This document shows, piece by piece, positions 23,514 to 31,633 of a stretch of 31,633 nt of DNA (position 1 is its first letter; every line of letters begins with the position of its first letter). A model generated the notes under the pieces. The model saw only the letters and a list, made by a program, of their open reading frames with translations. It did no database searches and had not been told where the DNA came from. The position numbers and the translations under genes are program-made. Source of the DNA: JBKDZR01 sp047971485 (GTDB lineage: Bacteria > Pseudomonadota > Alphaproteobacteria > Rhodobacterales > Rhodobacteraceae); contig JBKDZR010000009.1 in the NCBI GenBank assembly GCA_047971485.1, forward strand, positions 1 to 31,633. Direction: 5' to 3'.

Positions 23514-24641
23514 GTGACGAAGATGACACCGGTTCCGTCCCGGACAGGCAAAACGCCGGTCTGGATCCCGACTGAGGCGGTCCATTATCTGACCCATACC
23601 GAGCTGGGCTGTTCGATGCGGGCGATTGCCCGGCGCGCGGGCTGCCATGCCTCGACCATATCGCGTCAGATTCGGCGATTCGAAAATCGCCGGGACGATC
23701 CACTGGTGGATGCCGCACTGGACCGTATCGGTTCCGAACGCTTTTTCAAAAAGAAAATCCGACTTCAGAATGGGGATGACGCGGATATGACTGCCACCAA
23801 GAATTCAGAATTTCGTCAAGGCAATGATGGGGATATCACCCGCAACACCTTGCGGATCTTGCGGCGACTTGCGGAAAACGGCGCGGTTCTTGCCGTTGCC
23901 GCCGAGATGCCCAATGCCGTTGTCGTGCGAGATTTGCCCGGGGGCAAGACGGCCAGGACCGCCGTGGTGGCGCGACACGTGGCAGAGGTGATGGCGCTGA
24001 ACGAATGGATTGCCTGCGCGCAGCCATCGCGCATCATGCGTTACAAGATCACACCGACGGGGCGGGCGGCCCTGAAACGGATGATTGCCGAATCCGAGGC
24101 CGGCGGCATGGCCGAGGCGGCCCAGCCCTTCGCCGATCAGCACCGGATCTGGGGCGAGCGCGAGACTTTTGATGAGGTCCAGGGACGCAGCCAGAAGGTC
24201 AAGTACAACATGGCCGAATCGCCCCTCACGGCCCTGGCCCGGCGGCGCGACAAAGGCGGCAATCCGTTTCTGTCCGATGATCTGGTTGCCGCCGGCGAAC
24301 GGTTGCGCGAGGATTTCGAACTTGCGCAAATGGGGCCGCGGGTGACCCAGAACTGGGATCGGTTTCTCAATGGCGGATCCGCGCCCATGCGGCCCGACAG
24401 CGGTATCGCCGAAGGCCCGCGCGAAGCCCGCGAGCGGGTGGGGGCCGCGCTTCGGGCGCTGGGGCCAGGGCTGGGCGATGTGGTCCTGCGCTGCTGTTGC
24501 TATCTGGAAGGGATCGAGACAACCGAGCGCAAGATGGGCTGGTCGGCCCGCTCGGGCAAGATCGTCCTGAAGATCGCGTTGCAGCGCTTGCAGGGGCATT
24601 ATGAACTGACCGGTGGCAAATACGCCCCGCTGATCGGCTGA
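23514..24641 (+). CDS. DUF6456-like helix-turn-helix protein
   Basis: This 375-residue protein has an N-terminal helix-turn-helix, LGCSMRAIARRAGCHASTIS (about residues 32-51), which resembles a transposase/Hin-type or SinR-like HTH. A middle winged-helix-like part (about 105-195) includes YKITPTGRAALKRM. The C-terminal domain (about 225-360) contains EDFELAQMGPRVTQNWDRFL, the segment I associate with DUF6456 of Rhodobacterales. It is likely a DNA-binding regulator with core function in this order. The start is GTG 23514 with AGGAGA 7 bases upstream; ATG 23523 is an alternative. It is convergent with narR, with 53 bases and a hairpin between them. The regulon is unknown. Confidence 0.85.
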   Translation: MTKMTPVPSRTGKTPVWIPTEAVHYLTHTELGCSMRAIARRAGCHASTISRQIRRFENRRDDPLVDAALDRIGSERFFKKKIRLQNGDDADMTATKNSEFRQGNDGDITRNTLRILRRLAENGAVLAVAAEMPNAVVVRDLPGGKTARTAVVARHVAEVMALNEWIACAQPSRIMRYKITPTGRAALKRMIAESEAGGMAEAAQPFADQHRIWGERETFDEVQGRSQKVKYNMAESPLTALARRRDKGGNPFLSDDLVAAGERLREDFELAQMGPRVTQNWDRFLNGGSAPMRPDSGIAEGPREARERVGAALRALGPGLGDVVLRCCCYLEGIETTERKMGWSARSGKIVLKIALQRLQGHYELTGGKYAPLIG

Positions 24642-24664
24642 TTGGTTGGAGAACCGGTAATGGG

Positions 24665-24689
24665 CCGCGTCCGGTGCTGCCGGGCGCGG
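24665..24689. terminator. Hairpin between convergent DUF6456-like gene and narR
   Basis: Arms CCGCGTCCGG (24665-24674) and CCGGGCGCGG (24680-24689) pair over 10 bases with one G-U and a 5-base loop. An A5 run follows on the plus strand, so neither strand has a classical T-tract after the stem. The position between converging genes suggests a bidirectional terminator or 3'-end protector. Confidence 0.5.
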
Positions 24690-24694
24690 AAAAA

Positions 24695-25393
24695 TCAGAG
24701 AGAATAATCATCCACCAGCGGATCAGGCTGGGCCAGTTTTTCCAGCTTGGCCCGATTACGAATGGTGATCTGACCGCCATCGACGGCAACGCCATGTGCC
24801 TTGAGCCCGTTGAACGCCCGGCTCAGGTTTTCCGCAGTCATGCCAAGATAAGACGCCAGCCGGCGTTTTTCGACCTGCAGGGCAAAGCATGGATCGCCCC
24901 GGGCCTTGTCCTGCTGGCGCAGCAGATAGCCGGCCAACCGTTCCGAGGAATTCCGCAGTTTCAGGTTTTTCGTGGTGCGAATCGAAGAACGGTAGCACTG
25001 GGCCAGATCCATGACGATGGCCTCGGCAAAGGCCGGTGAGGCATGAAAGGCAGCGCGCACATCTTCGCTGGGGATCAGGATGATACGGCATTTTTCCAGT
25101 GTTCGGGCCGACATCAGGTTGGGGCCGTTCTTGACCGTTGCCGCCAGGATGAAGGTGGAAACGGGGCGGACCGTGGCCATGACGGTTTCCCGCCCGTTCC
25201 AGGTGGCGAACAGTTCAACCGCACCCGCCAGGATGACATGTAGAAAATCGGCCGGATCGCCCTGGGTGATCAGGTCGATTTGCGGTGGAAAGGTTTGCAG
25301 ATAGGCGCCGCGCATCAGGTTGTCGAAGGCATCATCATCCATTTGGGCGAACAGATCGAGGGTGCGGATCTCGTCAAATTTCGAATCACTCAT
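24695..25393 (-). CDS. narR: Crp/Fnr-family regulator of nitrate respiration, NarR-like
   Basis: This 232-residue protein has an N-terminal cyclic-nucleotide-type beta-roll (about 15-130), a long dimer helix and a C-terminal HTH. The recognition helix TAENLSR (186-192) places Glu188, Ser191 and Arg192 as in FNR (E-x-x-S-R), so it should read TTGAT half-sites. No N-terminal cysteine cluster is present, so an FNR-type 4Fe-4S oxygen sensor is absent. This matches NarR of Paracoccus, a nitrate/nitrite-responsive activator of narK and narGHJI that lies divergent to narK. ATG 25393 is chosen; a TTG start at 25456 would put an FNR box inside the gene. A perfect FNR site lies 27 bases upstream of the ATG. 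Confidence 0.9.
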   Translation of the reverse strand: MSDSKFDEIRTLDLFAQMDDDAFDNLMRGAYLQTFPPQIDLITQGDPADFLHVILAGAVELFATWNGRETVMATVRPVSTFILAATVKNGPNLMSARTLEKCRIILIPSEDVRAAFHASPAFAEAIVMDLAQCYRSSIRTTKNLKLRNSSERLAGYLLRQQDKARGDPCFALQVEKRRLASYLGMTAENLSRAFNGLKAHGVAVDGGQITIRNRAKLEKLAQPDPLVDDYSL

Positions 25394-25641
25394 GCTCGGA
25401 AAACCTGGCTGGATATAGGGTTGATGTTTATCAAGTGTCTTTCGCGCAAAGATCAAGACCCTGCCTGCATTTGTTCCACGCTATGACTTGATTGGCAACG
25501 CTTATCGCATTAACTTATTTAAAGTAAACGATTTTTTTTGATTTACTGCGGGCTTTCCCGTTTTTCTCCTCCTAATCTGACCATGGCGGACCCGAACCCC
25601 GGTTCGAGGCGCCAACTGTGTCAAAAAGTAAGGAGAGGCAT
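25394..25641. promoter_or_regulatory. narR-narK divergent regulatory region
   Basis: These 248 bases contain the FNR box at 25421 and separated inverted elements ATCAAG (25452-25457) and CTTGAT (25487-25492). They also hold an AT-rich block 25501-25550 with the inverted repeat AGTAAA (25523-25528) / TTTACT (25542-25547) around a T8 run, and the narK ribosome site AAGGAG (25631-25636). The narK promoter is probably near the TTGAT half-site or the AT-rich block; hexamers cannot be assigned safely. Confidence 0.6.
25421..25434. promoter_or_regulatory. FNR-type box TTGATGTTTATCAA
   Basis: This is a perfect TTGAT-N4-ATCAA palindrome in the narR-narK intergenic region, 27 bases before the narR ATG and about 208 bases before the narK ATG. 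FnrP, NarR or a similar Crp/Fnr protein can bind it. A further TTGAT half-site occurs at 25488-25492. Confidence 0.85.
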
Positions 25642-28362
25642 ATGCAGAGCGGGACGACAGTATCGCACGCCGATCAGAATCGGGCGTTGATCCTGAGCAC
25701 AACGGCCTTCACCGCCTGTTTCGCGGTCTGGACGATCTTTTCGATCATCGGTGTGGGCATCAAGGATGAGCTGGGCCTGAGTGACACCGAGTTCGGCCTT
25801 CTCGTGGCAACACCGGTCCTGACCGGTTCACTGATCCGGCTGTTCCTGGGCGTCTGGACCGAGCGCTATGGCGGGCGGCTGGTCTTTTCGGCACAGATGA
25901 TCCTGACGGCGCTGGCCACCTGGGCACTGACCCTGGCTGACAGCTATCCGATGTATTTGCTGGCGGCACTTGGTGTCGGTCTGGCCGGTGGGTCGTTCAT
26001 CATCGGGGTCGCTTATGTATCGCGCTGGTATGAACCGGGGCGCGTGGGTACGGCCCTGGGTATTTTCGGCGCGGGCAATGTTGGCGCGGCGGTCACCAAG
26101 TTCATCGCCCCCTTCATCATGGTCGCCTATGGTTGGCACGGGGTGGCCTATGTCTGGGCCGCCGGGCTGGCAATTCTTGGCGTCGTATTCTTCCTGTTTG
26201 CCAAGGACGATCCCGAACTGCTGGAACGCCGCCGCAAGGGCCTGAAGCCGCCCAGCATGGCCGATCAATTCGCGCCGCTGAAAAAGCTGCAGGTCTGGCG
26301 CTTTTCGCTGTATTACTTCTTCGTTTTCGGCGCTTTTGTGGCGCTGGCCCTGTGGCTGCCGAGCTACATGATCGACGTCTATGGCGTTGATGTGCGCGTC
26401 GCGGGGATGAGCGCGGCGATGTTTTCGCTGTCCGCCTCGTTGTTCCGGGCTTATGGCGGGCATCTGTCGGACCGGTTCGGGGCACGCACGGTGCTGTACT
26501 GGACCTTTGGGTTCAGCCTGTTTTTCCTGTTCATGCTGACCTATCCGCCGACCGATTACACGATCCACGGCAAGGACGGGCTGATCAGCTTTTCCACGGC
26601 GATGGGGCTGGTGCCTTTCGTCATCACCATCTTCGTGCTTGGCTTTTTCATGAGCCTTGGCAAGGCGGCGGTCTACAAACATATCCCGGTCTATTACCCC
26701 AACCATATCGGCGCTGTTGGCGGCCTGGTGGGGATGATCGGGGGGTTGGGTGGCTTTGTCCTGCCCATCGGCTTTGGCGCATTACTGGACCTGACCGGGA
26801 TCTACACATCATGTTTCGCACTGCTGTTCGGGCTGGTGGGAATCGCGCTGATCTGGATGCATCTGTCGGTGCGGGCGATGGAACGCGCGGCCATGGGCGA
26901 AGCCCTGGAGCGTCTGCCCGCCTTGCCAGAAATGCAGGAGATCCACGACCCCGAGAAAACCGCCATGCCCCGTGTCCTGGAGGACTGGCACCCCGAGGAC
27001 CCCGTCTTCTGGCAGGAAAAGGGCCGGCGCATTGCCACGCGCAACCTGTGGATCTCGATCCCGGCGCTGGTTCTGGGGTTTGCCGTGTGGATGGTCTGGT
27101 CGATGGTCGTCGCACGGCTGCCCTCGATCGGGTTTGATTTCTCCACCGGGCAGCTCTTTTGGCTGGCCGCCGTGCCGGGCCTGTCGGGGGCGACGCTGCG
27201 GATCTTCTACAGCTTCATGGTGCCGATCTTCGGGGGCCGGCTGTGGACGACGCTGTCGACCGCATCCCTGCTGCTGCCCGCGATGGGGATCGGCTATGCC
27301 GTGCAAAATCCGGAGACACCCTATGTGATCTTCCTGACCCTGGCGCTGCTGTGTGGGTTCGGGGGCGGCAACTTTGCGTCCTCCATGTCCAATATCAGCT
27401 TTTTCTATCCCAAGGCCGAGAAGGGCAACGCCCTGGCGTTGAATGCGGGGCTGGGCAATCTGGGCGTGTCGATCATGCAGTTCCTGGTGCCCATCGTGGT
27501 GCTGGCCGGTGTGTTCGGGGCCATGGGCGGAACACCCCAGACCCTTGTCGATGGTGGCGAGATCTGGATGCAGAATGCCGGCTTCATCTGGGTGCCGTTC
27601 ATCCTGCTGTCCACGGCTGCCGCCTGGCTGGGGATGAATGACATTGCCGATGCGCGGGCCAGTTTCCGGGAACAGGCGATCATATTCACCCGCAAGCACA
27701 ACTGGCTGATGTGCCTTCTTTATACCGGCACGTTCGGCAGCTTCATCGGCTATTCGGCGGGGTTCCCGCTGTTGACCGGGCTGGCCTTCCCCGAGGTGAA
27801 TGCGCTGCAATATGTCTTCCTGGGGCCATTGGTCGGTGCGCTCAGCCGGGCCGGGACGGGCTGGGTGAGTGATCGCTTCGGCGGGGGCCGGGTGACCGTC
27901 TGGACCTTCGCAGGCATGATCCTGGCCGTGCTTGGTGTCATCCTGGCGCTGGGGGCGGGCAGCTTTGCCGGCTTCTTCGCGGGGTTCATCGCGCTTTTCT
28001 TCCTGACAGGGGTGGGCAATGCGTCGACCTTCCAGATGATCCCGGCGATCATGGGCCGCGAGGTGCCGCGCCTGATGCCCGATCTGGATGAAGAGGCCCT
28101 GCGCCGCCAGACGGAACGTGAAAGCGCCGCCATCGTTGCCTTCACCAGCGCCATTGCCGCCTTCGGGGCCTTCTTCATCCCGAAAGCCTACGGCACCTCG
28201 ATCGCCATGACCGGTGGGCCGGTGGCGGCGCTGTGGGGGTTCCTGGGGTTCTATGTGCTCTGCCTGGTGATCACCTGGGTTTACTACACCCGACCCGGCG
28301 GCCTGCTGCACGACCTGGAAAACCGCAAGCGCCCCATATCCCCTGACATCCAAGCGGCCTGA
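25642..28362 (+). CDS. narK: Fused NarK1-NarK2 nitrate/nitrite transporter
   Basis: This 906-residue protein contains two complete MFS domains of about 12 helices each. Domain 1 (about 10-415) carries the nitrate signature GLAGGSFIIGVAYVSRWY (about 112-129). Domain 2 (about 470-890) carries GFGGGNFASSMSNISFFYPK (about 571-590). They are joined by a soluble linker (about 415-468). In Paracoccus pantotrophus an equivalent fusion is reported to combine NarK1 (proton-linked nitrate uptake) and NarK2 (nitrate/nitrite exchange), feeding the cytoplasmic active site of NarG and removing nitrite. ATG 25642 is chosen because AAGGAG is 5 bases upstream; GTG 25618 lacks this. It heads the narK-narG operon, with 59 bases and a hairpin before narG. 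Confidence 0.96.
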   Translation: MQSGTTVSHADQNRALILSTTAFTACFAVWTIFSIIGVGIKDELGLSDTEFGLLVATPVLTGSLIRLFLGVWTERYGGRLVFSAQMILTALATWALTLADSYPMYLLAALGVGLAGGSFIIGVAYVSRWYEPGRVGTALGIFGAGNVGAAVTKFIAPFIMVAYGWHGVAYVWAAGLAILGVVFFLFAKDDPELLERRRKGLKPPSMADQFAPLKKLQVWRFSLYYFFVFGAFVALALWLPSYMIDVYGVDVRVAGMSAAMFSLSASLFRAYGGHLSDRFGARTVLYWTFGFSLFFLFMLTYPPTDYTIHGKDGLISFSTAMGLVPFVITIFVLGFFMSLGKAAVYKHIPVYYPNHIGAVGGLVGMIGGLGGFVLPIGFGALLDLTGIYTSCFALLFGLVGIALIWMHLSVRAMERAAMGEALERLPALPEMQEIHDPEKTAMPRVLEDWHPEDPVFWQEKGRRIATRNLWISIPALVLGFAVWMVWSMVVARLPSIGFDFSTGQLFWLAAVPGLSGATLRIFYSFMVPIFGGRLWTTLSTASLLLPAMGIGYAVQNPETPYVIFLTLALLCGFGGGNFASSMSNISFFYPKAEKGNALALNAGLGNLGVSIMQFLVPIVVLAGVFGAMGGTPQTLVDGGEIWMQNAGFIWVPFILLSTAAAWLGMNDIADARASFREQAIIFTRKHNWLMCLLYTGTFGSFIGYSAGFPLLTGLAFPEVNALQYVFLGPLVGALSRAGTGWVSDRFGGGRVTVWTFAGMILAVLGVILALGAGSFAGFFAGFIALFFLTGVGNASTFQMIPAIMGREVPRLMPDLDEEALRRQTERESAAIVAFTSAIAAFGAFFIPKAYGTSIAMTGGPVAALWGFLGFYVLCLVITWVYYTRPGGLLHDLENRKRPISPDIQAA

Positions 28363-28371
28363 TCGGCCGAG

Positions 28372-28396
28372 GGCCCGGGCACATGCTGCCTGGGCC
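28372..28396 (+). other. Hairpin between narK and narG
   Basis: Ten-base arms at 28372-28381 and 28387-28396 pair with one G-U wobble and a 5-base loop (CATGC). No T-tract follows, and the narG ribosome site GAAAGGA comes about 13 bases later. It may separate or stabilise the transporter and reductase messages. Confidence 0.65.
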
Positions 28397-28421
28397 ACCG
28401 AGAGAGACGAAAGGACAGCCC

Positions 28422-31400
28422 ATGAGCCATCTTCTCGACAGACTGAACTTCCTGAAATCACGGGAAAACGAGAGCTTCGCCAATGGCCACGGCCAGGTGA
28501 CGCGCGAAAACCGGGAGTGGGAGGAAACCTACCGGAACCGCTGGCGCCACGACAAGATCGTGCGCTCGACCCACGGGGTGAATTGCACGGGATCGTGCAG
28601 CTGGAAGATCTATGTGAAATCCGGGATTGTCACCTGGGAAACCCAGCAGACCGACTATCCCCGCACCCGCCCGGATCTGCCGAACCATGAACCGCGCGGC
28701 TGTGCCCGAGGGGCCTCTTACAGCTGGTATCTGTATTCCGCCAACCGGGTGAAGACGCCGCTGGTGCGGGGGCGTCTGATGCGGTTGTGGCGCAAGATGC
28801 GCCAGAGCAAGGGCCCGATCGAGGCTTGGGCTGCGATCCAGGCCGATCCGATCTTGCGCCAAAGCTATGTCGAGACCCGCGGCAAGGGCGGCTTTGTGCG
28901 TGCCACCTGGGATGAGGCGACGGAAATCACCGCCGCCGCCAATGCCTATACCGCAAAGACCTATGGGCCTGACCGGGTGTTCGGTTTCTCGCCGATCCCG
29001 GCCATGTCGATGATCTCTTATGCGGCGGGATCGCGCTATTTGTCGCTGCTGGGCGGGGTCTGCATGTCGTTTTACGACTGGTATTGCGATCTGCCACCGG
29101 CCAGCCCGATGACTTGGGGGGAACAGACCGATGTGCCGGAATCGGCGGATTGGTACAATTCCAATTACCTGCTGCTCTGGGGCTCGAACGTGCCGCAGAC
29201 GCGGACACCAGACGCGCATTTCTATACCGAAGTGCGCTACAAGGGGGCCAAATCCGCCGTCATCTGCCCGGATTATTCCGAGGCCGCGAAATTCGGCGAT
29301 GTTTGGTTGAATGCCAAACAGGGCACCGATGCGGCACTGGCCATGGCCTTTGGCCATGTCATCCTGCGTGAATTCCACCTCGATCGGCAGTCCGAGTATT
29401 TCGAGGACTATTGCCGCAAGTATTCCGACTTTCCCATGCTGGTTCGGCTGGATCGCAAGAAAGGCCGCCTGATCCCGGGCCGTTTCCTGCGTGCCGGCGA
29501 CTTGGATGGCAATCTGGGCGAAGACAACAATCCCCAGTGGAAGACCGTTGCCGTTGATGAGATCTCGGGTGGGATGGTCGCGCCCAACGGGGCGATCGGC
29601 TATCGCTGGGGGGAAACCGGCGAATGGAACCTTGAGGAACGCGCCGCCGAGGCCGAGACCCGGCTGAAACTGTCGCTGATCTTCGATGAGGACCATGACG
29701 ATGTGGCCGGGGTCGATTTCCCCTATTTCGGGGCCGCAGCGACCAAGCCGTTTTCCACGGGCGACGAGCGCCCCAACGTGATGACCCGCAATGTCCCGGT
29801 GCGTCATATCCAGACCGTGGATGGCGAGGTGGCCGTGACCACCGTCTTCGATCTGTTCTGCGCCAATTACGGGCTGGATCGGGGATTGGGCGGCGACTGG
29901 GTGGCCCGCTCCTTCGATGAGGATATCCCCGGCACCCCGGCTTGGGCCGAGCGGATCACCGGTGTCGATCGCGACAAGATCATCCATGTGGCGCGTGAAT
30001 TCGCCCAGAATGCGGAAAAGACCAATGGCCGTTCAATGATCATCATCGGGGCGGGGATCAACCACTGGTACCATATGGACATGACCTATCGCGGCATCAT
30101 CAACATGCTGGTGATGTGCGGGTGTGTCGGCCAGTCGGGGGGCGGCTGGGCACATTATGTGGGCCAGGAAAAACTGCGCCCGCAGACCGGCTGGCTGCCC
30201 CTGGCCTTCGGGCTGGATTGGGGGCGGCCACCGCGGCACATGAACAGCACGTCGGCCTGGTATGCCCATACCGACCAGTGGCGCTATGAAACCCTGAGGG
30301 CCGATGAGATCCTGTCGCCCACCGCGCCCGAGGGCGATTGGGATGTGTCGCTGATCGACTACAACATCCGGGCCGAGCGCATGGGCTGGCTGCCTTCGGC
30401 GCCACAGTTGAAAACCAACCCGCTGGAGGTGGCCAAGGCGGCGAAAGCCGCCGGGCAGGATGTGGGCACTTACGTCACGGATCAGCTGAAATCCGGCGCG
30501 CTGGAGATGTCCTGCGAAGACCCCGATGCCCCCGAAAACTGGCCGCGCAACCTGTTCGTGTGGCGCTCGAACCTGCTGGGATCCTCGGGCAAGGGGCATG
30601 AGTATTTCCTCAAGCACCTGCTGGGCACCGATAACGGTGTCATGGGCAAGGATCTTGGCGAGGAGGGCGGCCAACTGCCCAAGGAAGCCAAGTGGCATGA
30701 CACGGCCCCGCGCGGCAAGCTGGACCTGATCACGACCATCGACTTCCGCATGTCCACCACCTGCGTCTATTCCGACATCGTTCTGCCCACAGCCAGCTGG
30801 TACGAGAAAGACGATCTGAATACCTCGGACATGCACCCGTTCATCCATCCGCTGCAGGCGGCGGTGGATCCGGCCTATGAATCGCGCTCGGATTGGGAGA
30901 TCTTCAAATCCATCGCGAAGAAGCTGCAACAGATCGTGCCGGGCTATCTGGGCCAGGAAACCGATGTTGTCGCCCTGCCGATCCTGCACGATACGCCGGC
31001 CGAGATCGCCCAGGACCAGGTCAAGGACTGGAAAAAGGGCGAATGCGATTTGATCCCGGGCAAGACCGCGCCCAGCTTCATCGCGGTCGAGCGCGACTAT
31101 ACCGCCATTTACGATCGTTTCACCGCCCTTGGCCCGCTGATGGACAAGCTGGGCAATGGCGGCAAGGGGATCAACTGGAACACCGAGGATGAGGTGGCGG
31201 CCCTGAAGGCGCTGAACGGGGAACGCCAGGAGGGGGCGGCCAAGGGCCGGCCGATCCTCAATACGGCGATTGATGCCGCTGAGGCCGTGCTGATGCTGGC
31301 CCCGGAAACCAATGGCGAGGTGGCGGTCAAGGCATGGGAGGCGCTTGGCAAGGCCACGGGGCGCGAACACGCCCATTTGGCCGAGGGCGAGCATCACAAC

Positions 31401-31633
31401 AAGATCCGTTTCCGCGATATCGCCGCCCAGCCGCGCAAGATCATTTCCTCGCCCACCTGGTCGGGCATTGAAAGTGAACATGTCAGCTACAATGCCGGCT
31501 ACACCAATGTGCATGAGTTGATCCCCTGGCGCACCCTGACCGGGCGACAGCAGCTCTATCAGGATCACCTGTGGATGCGGGCCTTCGGTGAGGGCTTTGT
31601 CTCCTACCGGCCGCCGGTGGATCTGAAGACCAT
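28422..31633 (+). CDS. narG: Respiratory nitrate reductase alpha subunit, 3'-truncated by the window edge
   Basis: An open frame of 1070 codons runs to the window edge; full NarG proteins are about 1240-1260 residues, so the C-terminal 170-190 are missing. The protein follows E. coli NarG closely. The FS0 iron-sulfur ligands are in THGVNCTGSCSWKIYVK (His51, Cys55, Cys59) and PRGCARGASYSW (Cys94). The molybdenum ligand Asp223 lies in WYCDLPPASPMTWGEQTDVP. Later segments GQSGGGWAHYVGQEKLRPQ, FRMSTTCVYSDIVLPTASWY and SPTWSGIESEHVSYNAGYTN are also conserved. It holds the bis-MGD cofactor and reduces nitrate to nitrite on the cytoplasmic side of the NarGHI complex, using quinol electrons. The start ATG 28422 has GAAAGGA upstream. 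narH, narJ and narI should follow outside the window. Confidence 0.98.
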   Translation, partial: MSHLLDRLNFLKSRENESFANGHGQVTRENREWEETYRNRWRHDKIVRSTHGVNCTGSCSWKIYVKSGIVTWETQQTDYPRTRPDLPNHEPRGCARGASYSWYLYSANRVKTPLVRGRLMRLWRKMRQSKGPIEAWAAIQADPILRQSYVETRGKGGFVRATWDEATEITAAANAYTAKTYGPDRVFGFSPIPAMSMISYAAGSRYLSLLGGVCMSFYDWYCDLPPASPMTWGEQTDVPESADWYNSNYLLLWGSNVPQTRTPDAHFYTEVRYKGAKSAVICPDYSEAAKFGDVWLNAKQGTDAALAMAFGHVILREFHLDRQSEYFEDYCRKYSDFPMLVRLDRKKGRLIPGRFLRAGDLDGNLGEDNNPQWKTVAVDEISGGMVAPNGAIGYRWGETGEWNLEERAAEAETRLKLSLIFDEDHDDVAGVDFPYFGAAATKPFSTGDERPNVMTRNVPVRHIQTVDGEVAVTTVFDLFCANYGLDRGLGGDWVARSFDEDIPGTPAWAERITGVDRDKIIHVAREFAQNAEKTNGRSMIIIGAGINHWYHMDMTYRGIINMLVMCGCVGQSGGGWAHYVGQEKLRPQTGWLPLAFGLDWGRPPRHMNSTSAWYAHTDQWRYETLRADEILSPTAPEGDWDVSLIDYNIRAERMGWLPSAPQLKTNPLEVAKAAKAAGQDVGTYVTDQLKSGALEMSCEDPDAPENWPRNLFVWRSNLLGSSGKGHEYFLKHLLGTDNGVMGKDLGEEGGQLPKEAKWHDTAPRGKLDLITTIDFRMSTTCVYSDIVLPTASWYEKDDLNTSDMHPFIHPLQAAVDPAYESRSDWEIFKSIAKKLQQIVPGYLGQETDVVALPILHDTPAEIAQDQVKDWKKGECDLIPGKTAPSFIAVERDYTAIYDRFTALGPLMDKLGNGGKGINWNTEDEVAALKALNGERQEGAAKGRPILNTAIDAAEAVLMLAPETNGEVAVKAWEALGKATGREHAHLAEGEHHNKIRFRDIAAQPRKIISSPTWSGIESEHVSYNAGYTNVHELIPWRTLTGRQQLYQDHLWMRAFGEGFVSYRPPVDLKT

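Noticed and set aside
28458..31568. Two minus-strand ORFs of about 510 codons opposite narG
   Set aside because: narG is certain by conserved ligands throughout; these frames are antisense shadows.
1..31633. CRISPR arrays, insertion sequences, prophage genes, tRNA or rRNA genes
   Set aside because: No regularly spaced repeats, transposase or integrase motifs, or cloverleaf sequences were found on reading the window.

Overview
The window is GC-rich DNA with tightly packed, mostly translationally coupled operons. It looks like an alphaproteobacterium of the Rhodobacterales, probably Paracoccus or a close relative. The main reasons are the narR / fused narK / narG arrangement known from Paracoccus, a divergent DUF6477-like and DUF6456-like gene pair that I associate with Rhodobacteraceae, and the abundance of TRAP transporters. 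Species assignment is inference from gene content; no rRNA or tRNA gene was found.

Layout. (1) 1-5196, plus strand: the tail of a TRAP small permease, a TRAP large permease and a HyuA/HyuB pair (hydantoinase / oxoprolinase / acetophenone carboxylase superfamily) form one operon that enters from the left. (2) 5254-5360: a two-palindrome mosaic repeat resembling the rhizobial RIME element. It also supplies the stop codon of the next gene. (3) 13476 down to 5357, minus strand: an eight-cistron operon encoding TRAP DctP, DctQ and DctM, a MarR regulator, an acyl-CoA synthetase, an FMN-dependent 2-hydroxyacid dehydrogenase, a small unrecognised ORF and an FAD-linked 2-hydroxyacid dehydrogenase. (4) 13477-13697: an AT-rich divergent control region. 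(5) 13698-19954, plus strand: a mirror-image operon encoding a MarR regulator, DctP, DctQ, DctM, a short-chain dehydrogenase and a feruloyl-CoA-synthase-type ligase. (6) 19955-20842, minus: a DMT/EamA exporter or permease. (7) 20843-21254: a non-coding stretch with an attenuator-like hairpin. (8) 21255-24641: core genes guaA and the DUF6477-like / DUF6456-like divergent pair. (9) 24695-31633: the nitrate respiration locus, with narR (minus) and narK-narG (plus); narG runs off the right edge.

How it works together. The left 20 kb reads as an organic-acid scavenging island with three TRAP importers, each co-transcribed with enzymes that would process its cargo. The minus operon carries both an FMN (S-type) and an FAD (R-type) 2-hydroxyacid dehydrogenase plus a CoA ligase. 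This suggests use of both enantiomers of a 2-hydroxy acid. The plus operon joins a TRAP importer to a feruloyl-CoA-synthase-like ligase and a HSD10-like SDR, which suggests a side-chain CoA route for an aryl or phenylpropanoid acid. The substrates are not readable from sequence. The right end is the first part of a dissimilatory nitrate reductase system, with a consensus FNR box next to narR. Strong GC hairpins lie in several intercistronic gaps, notably between dctP and dctQ in both complete TRAP operons and between narK and narG.
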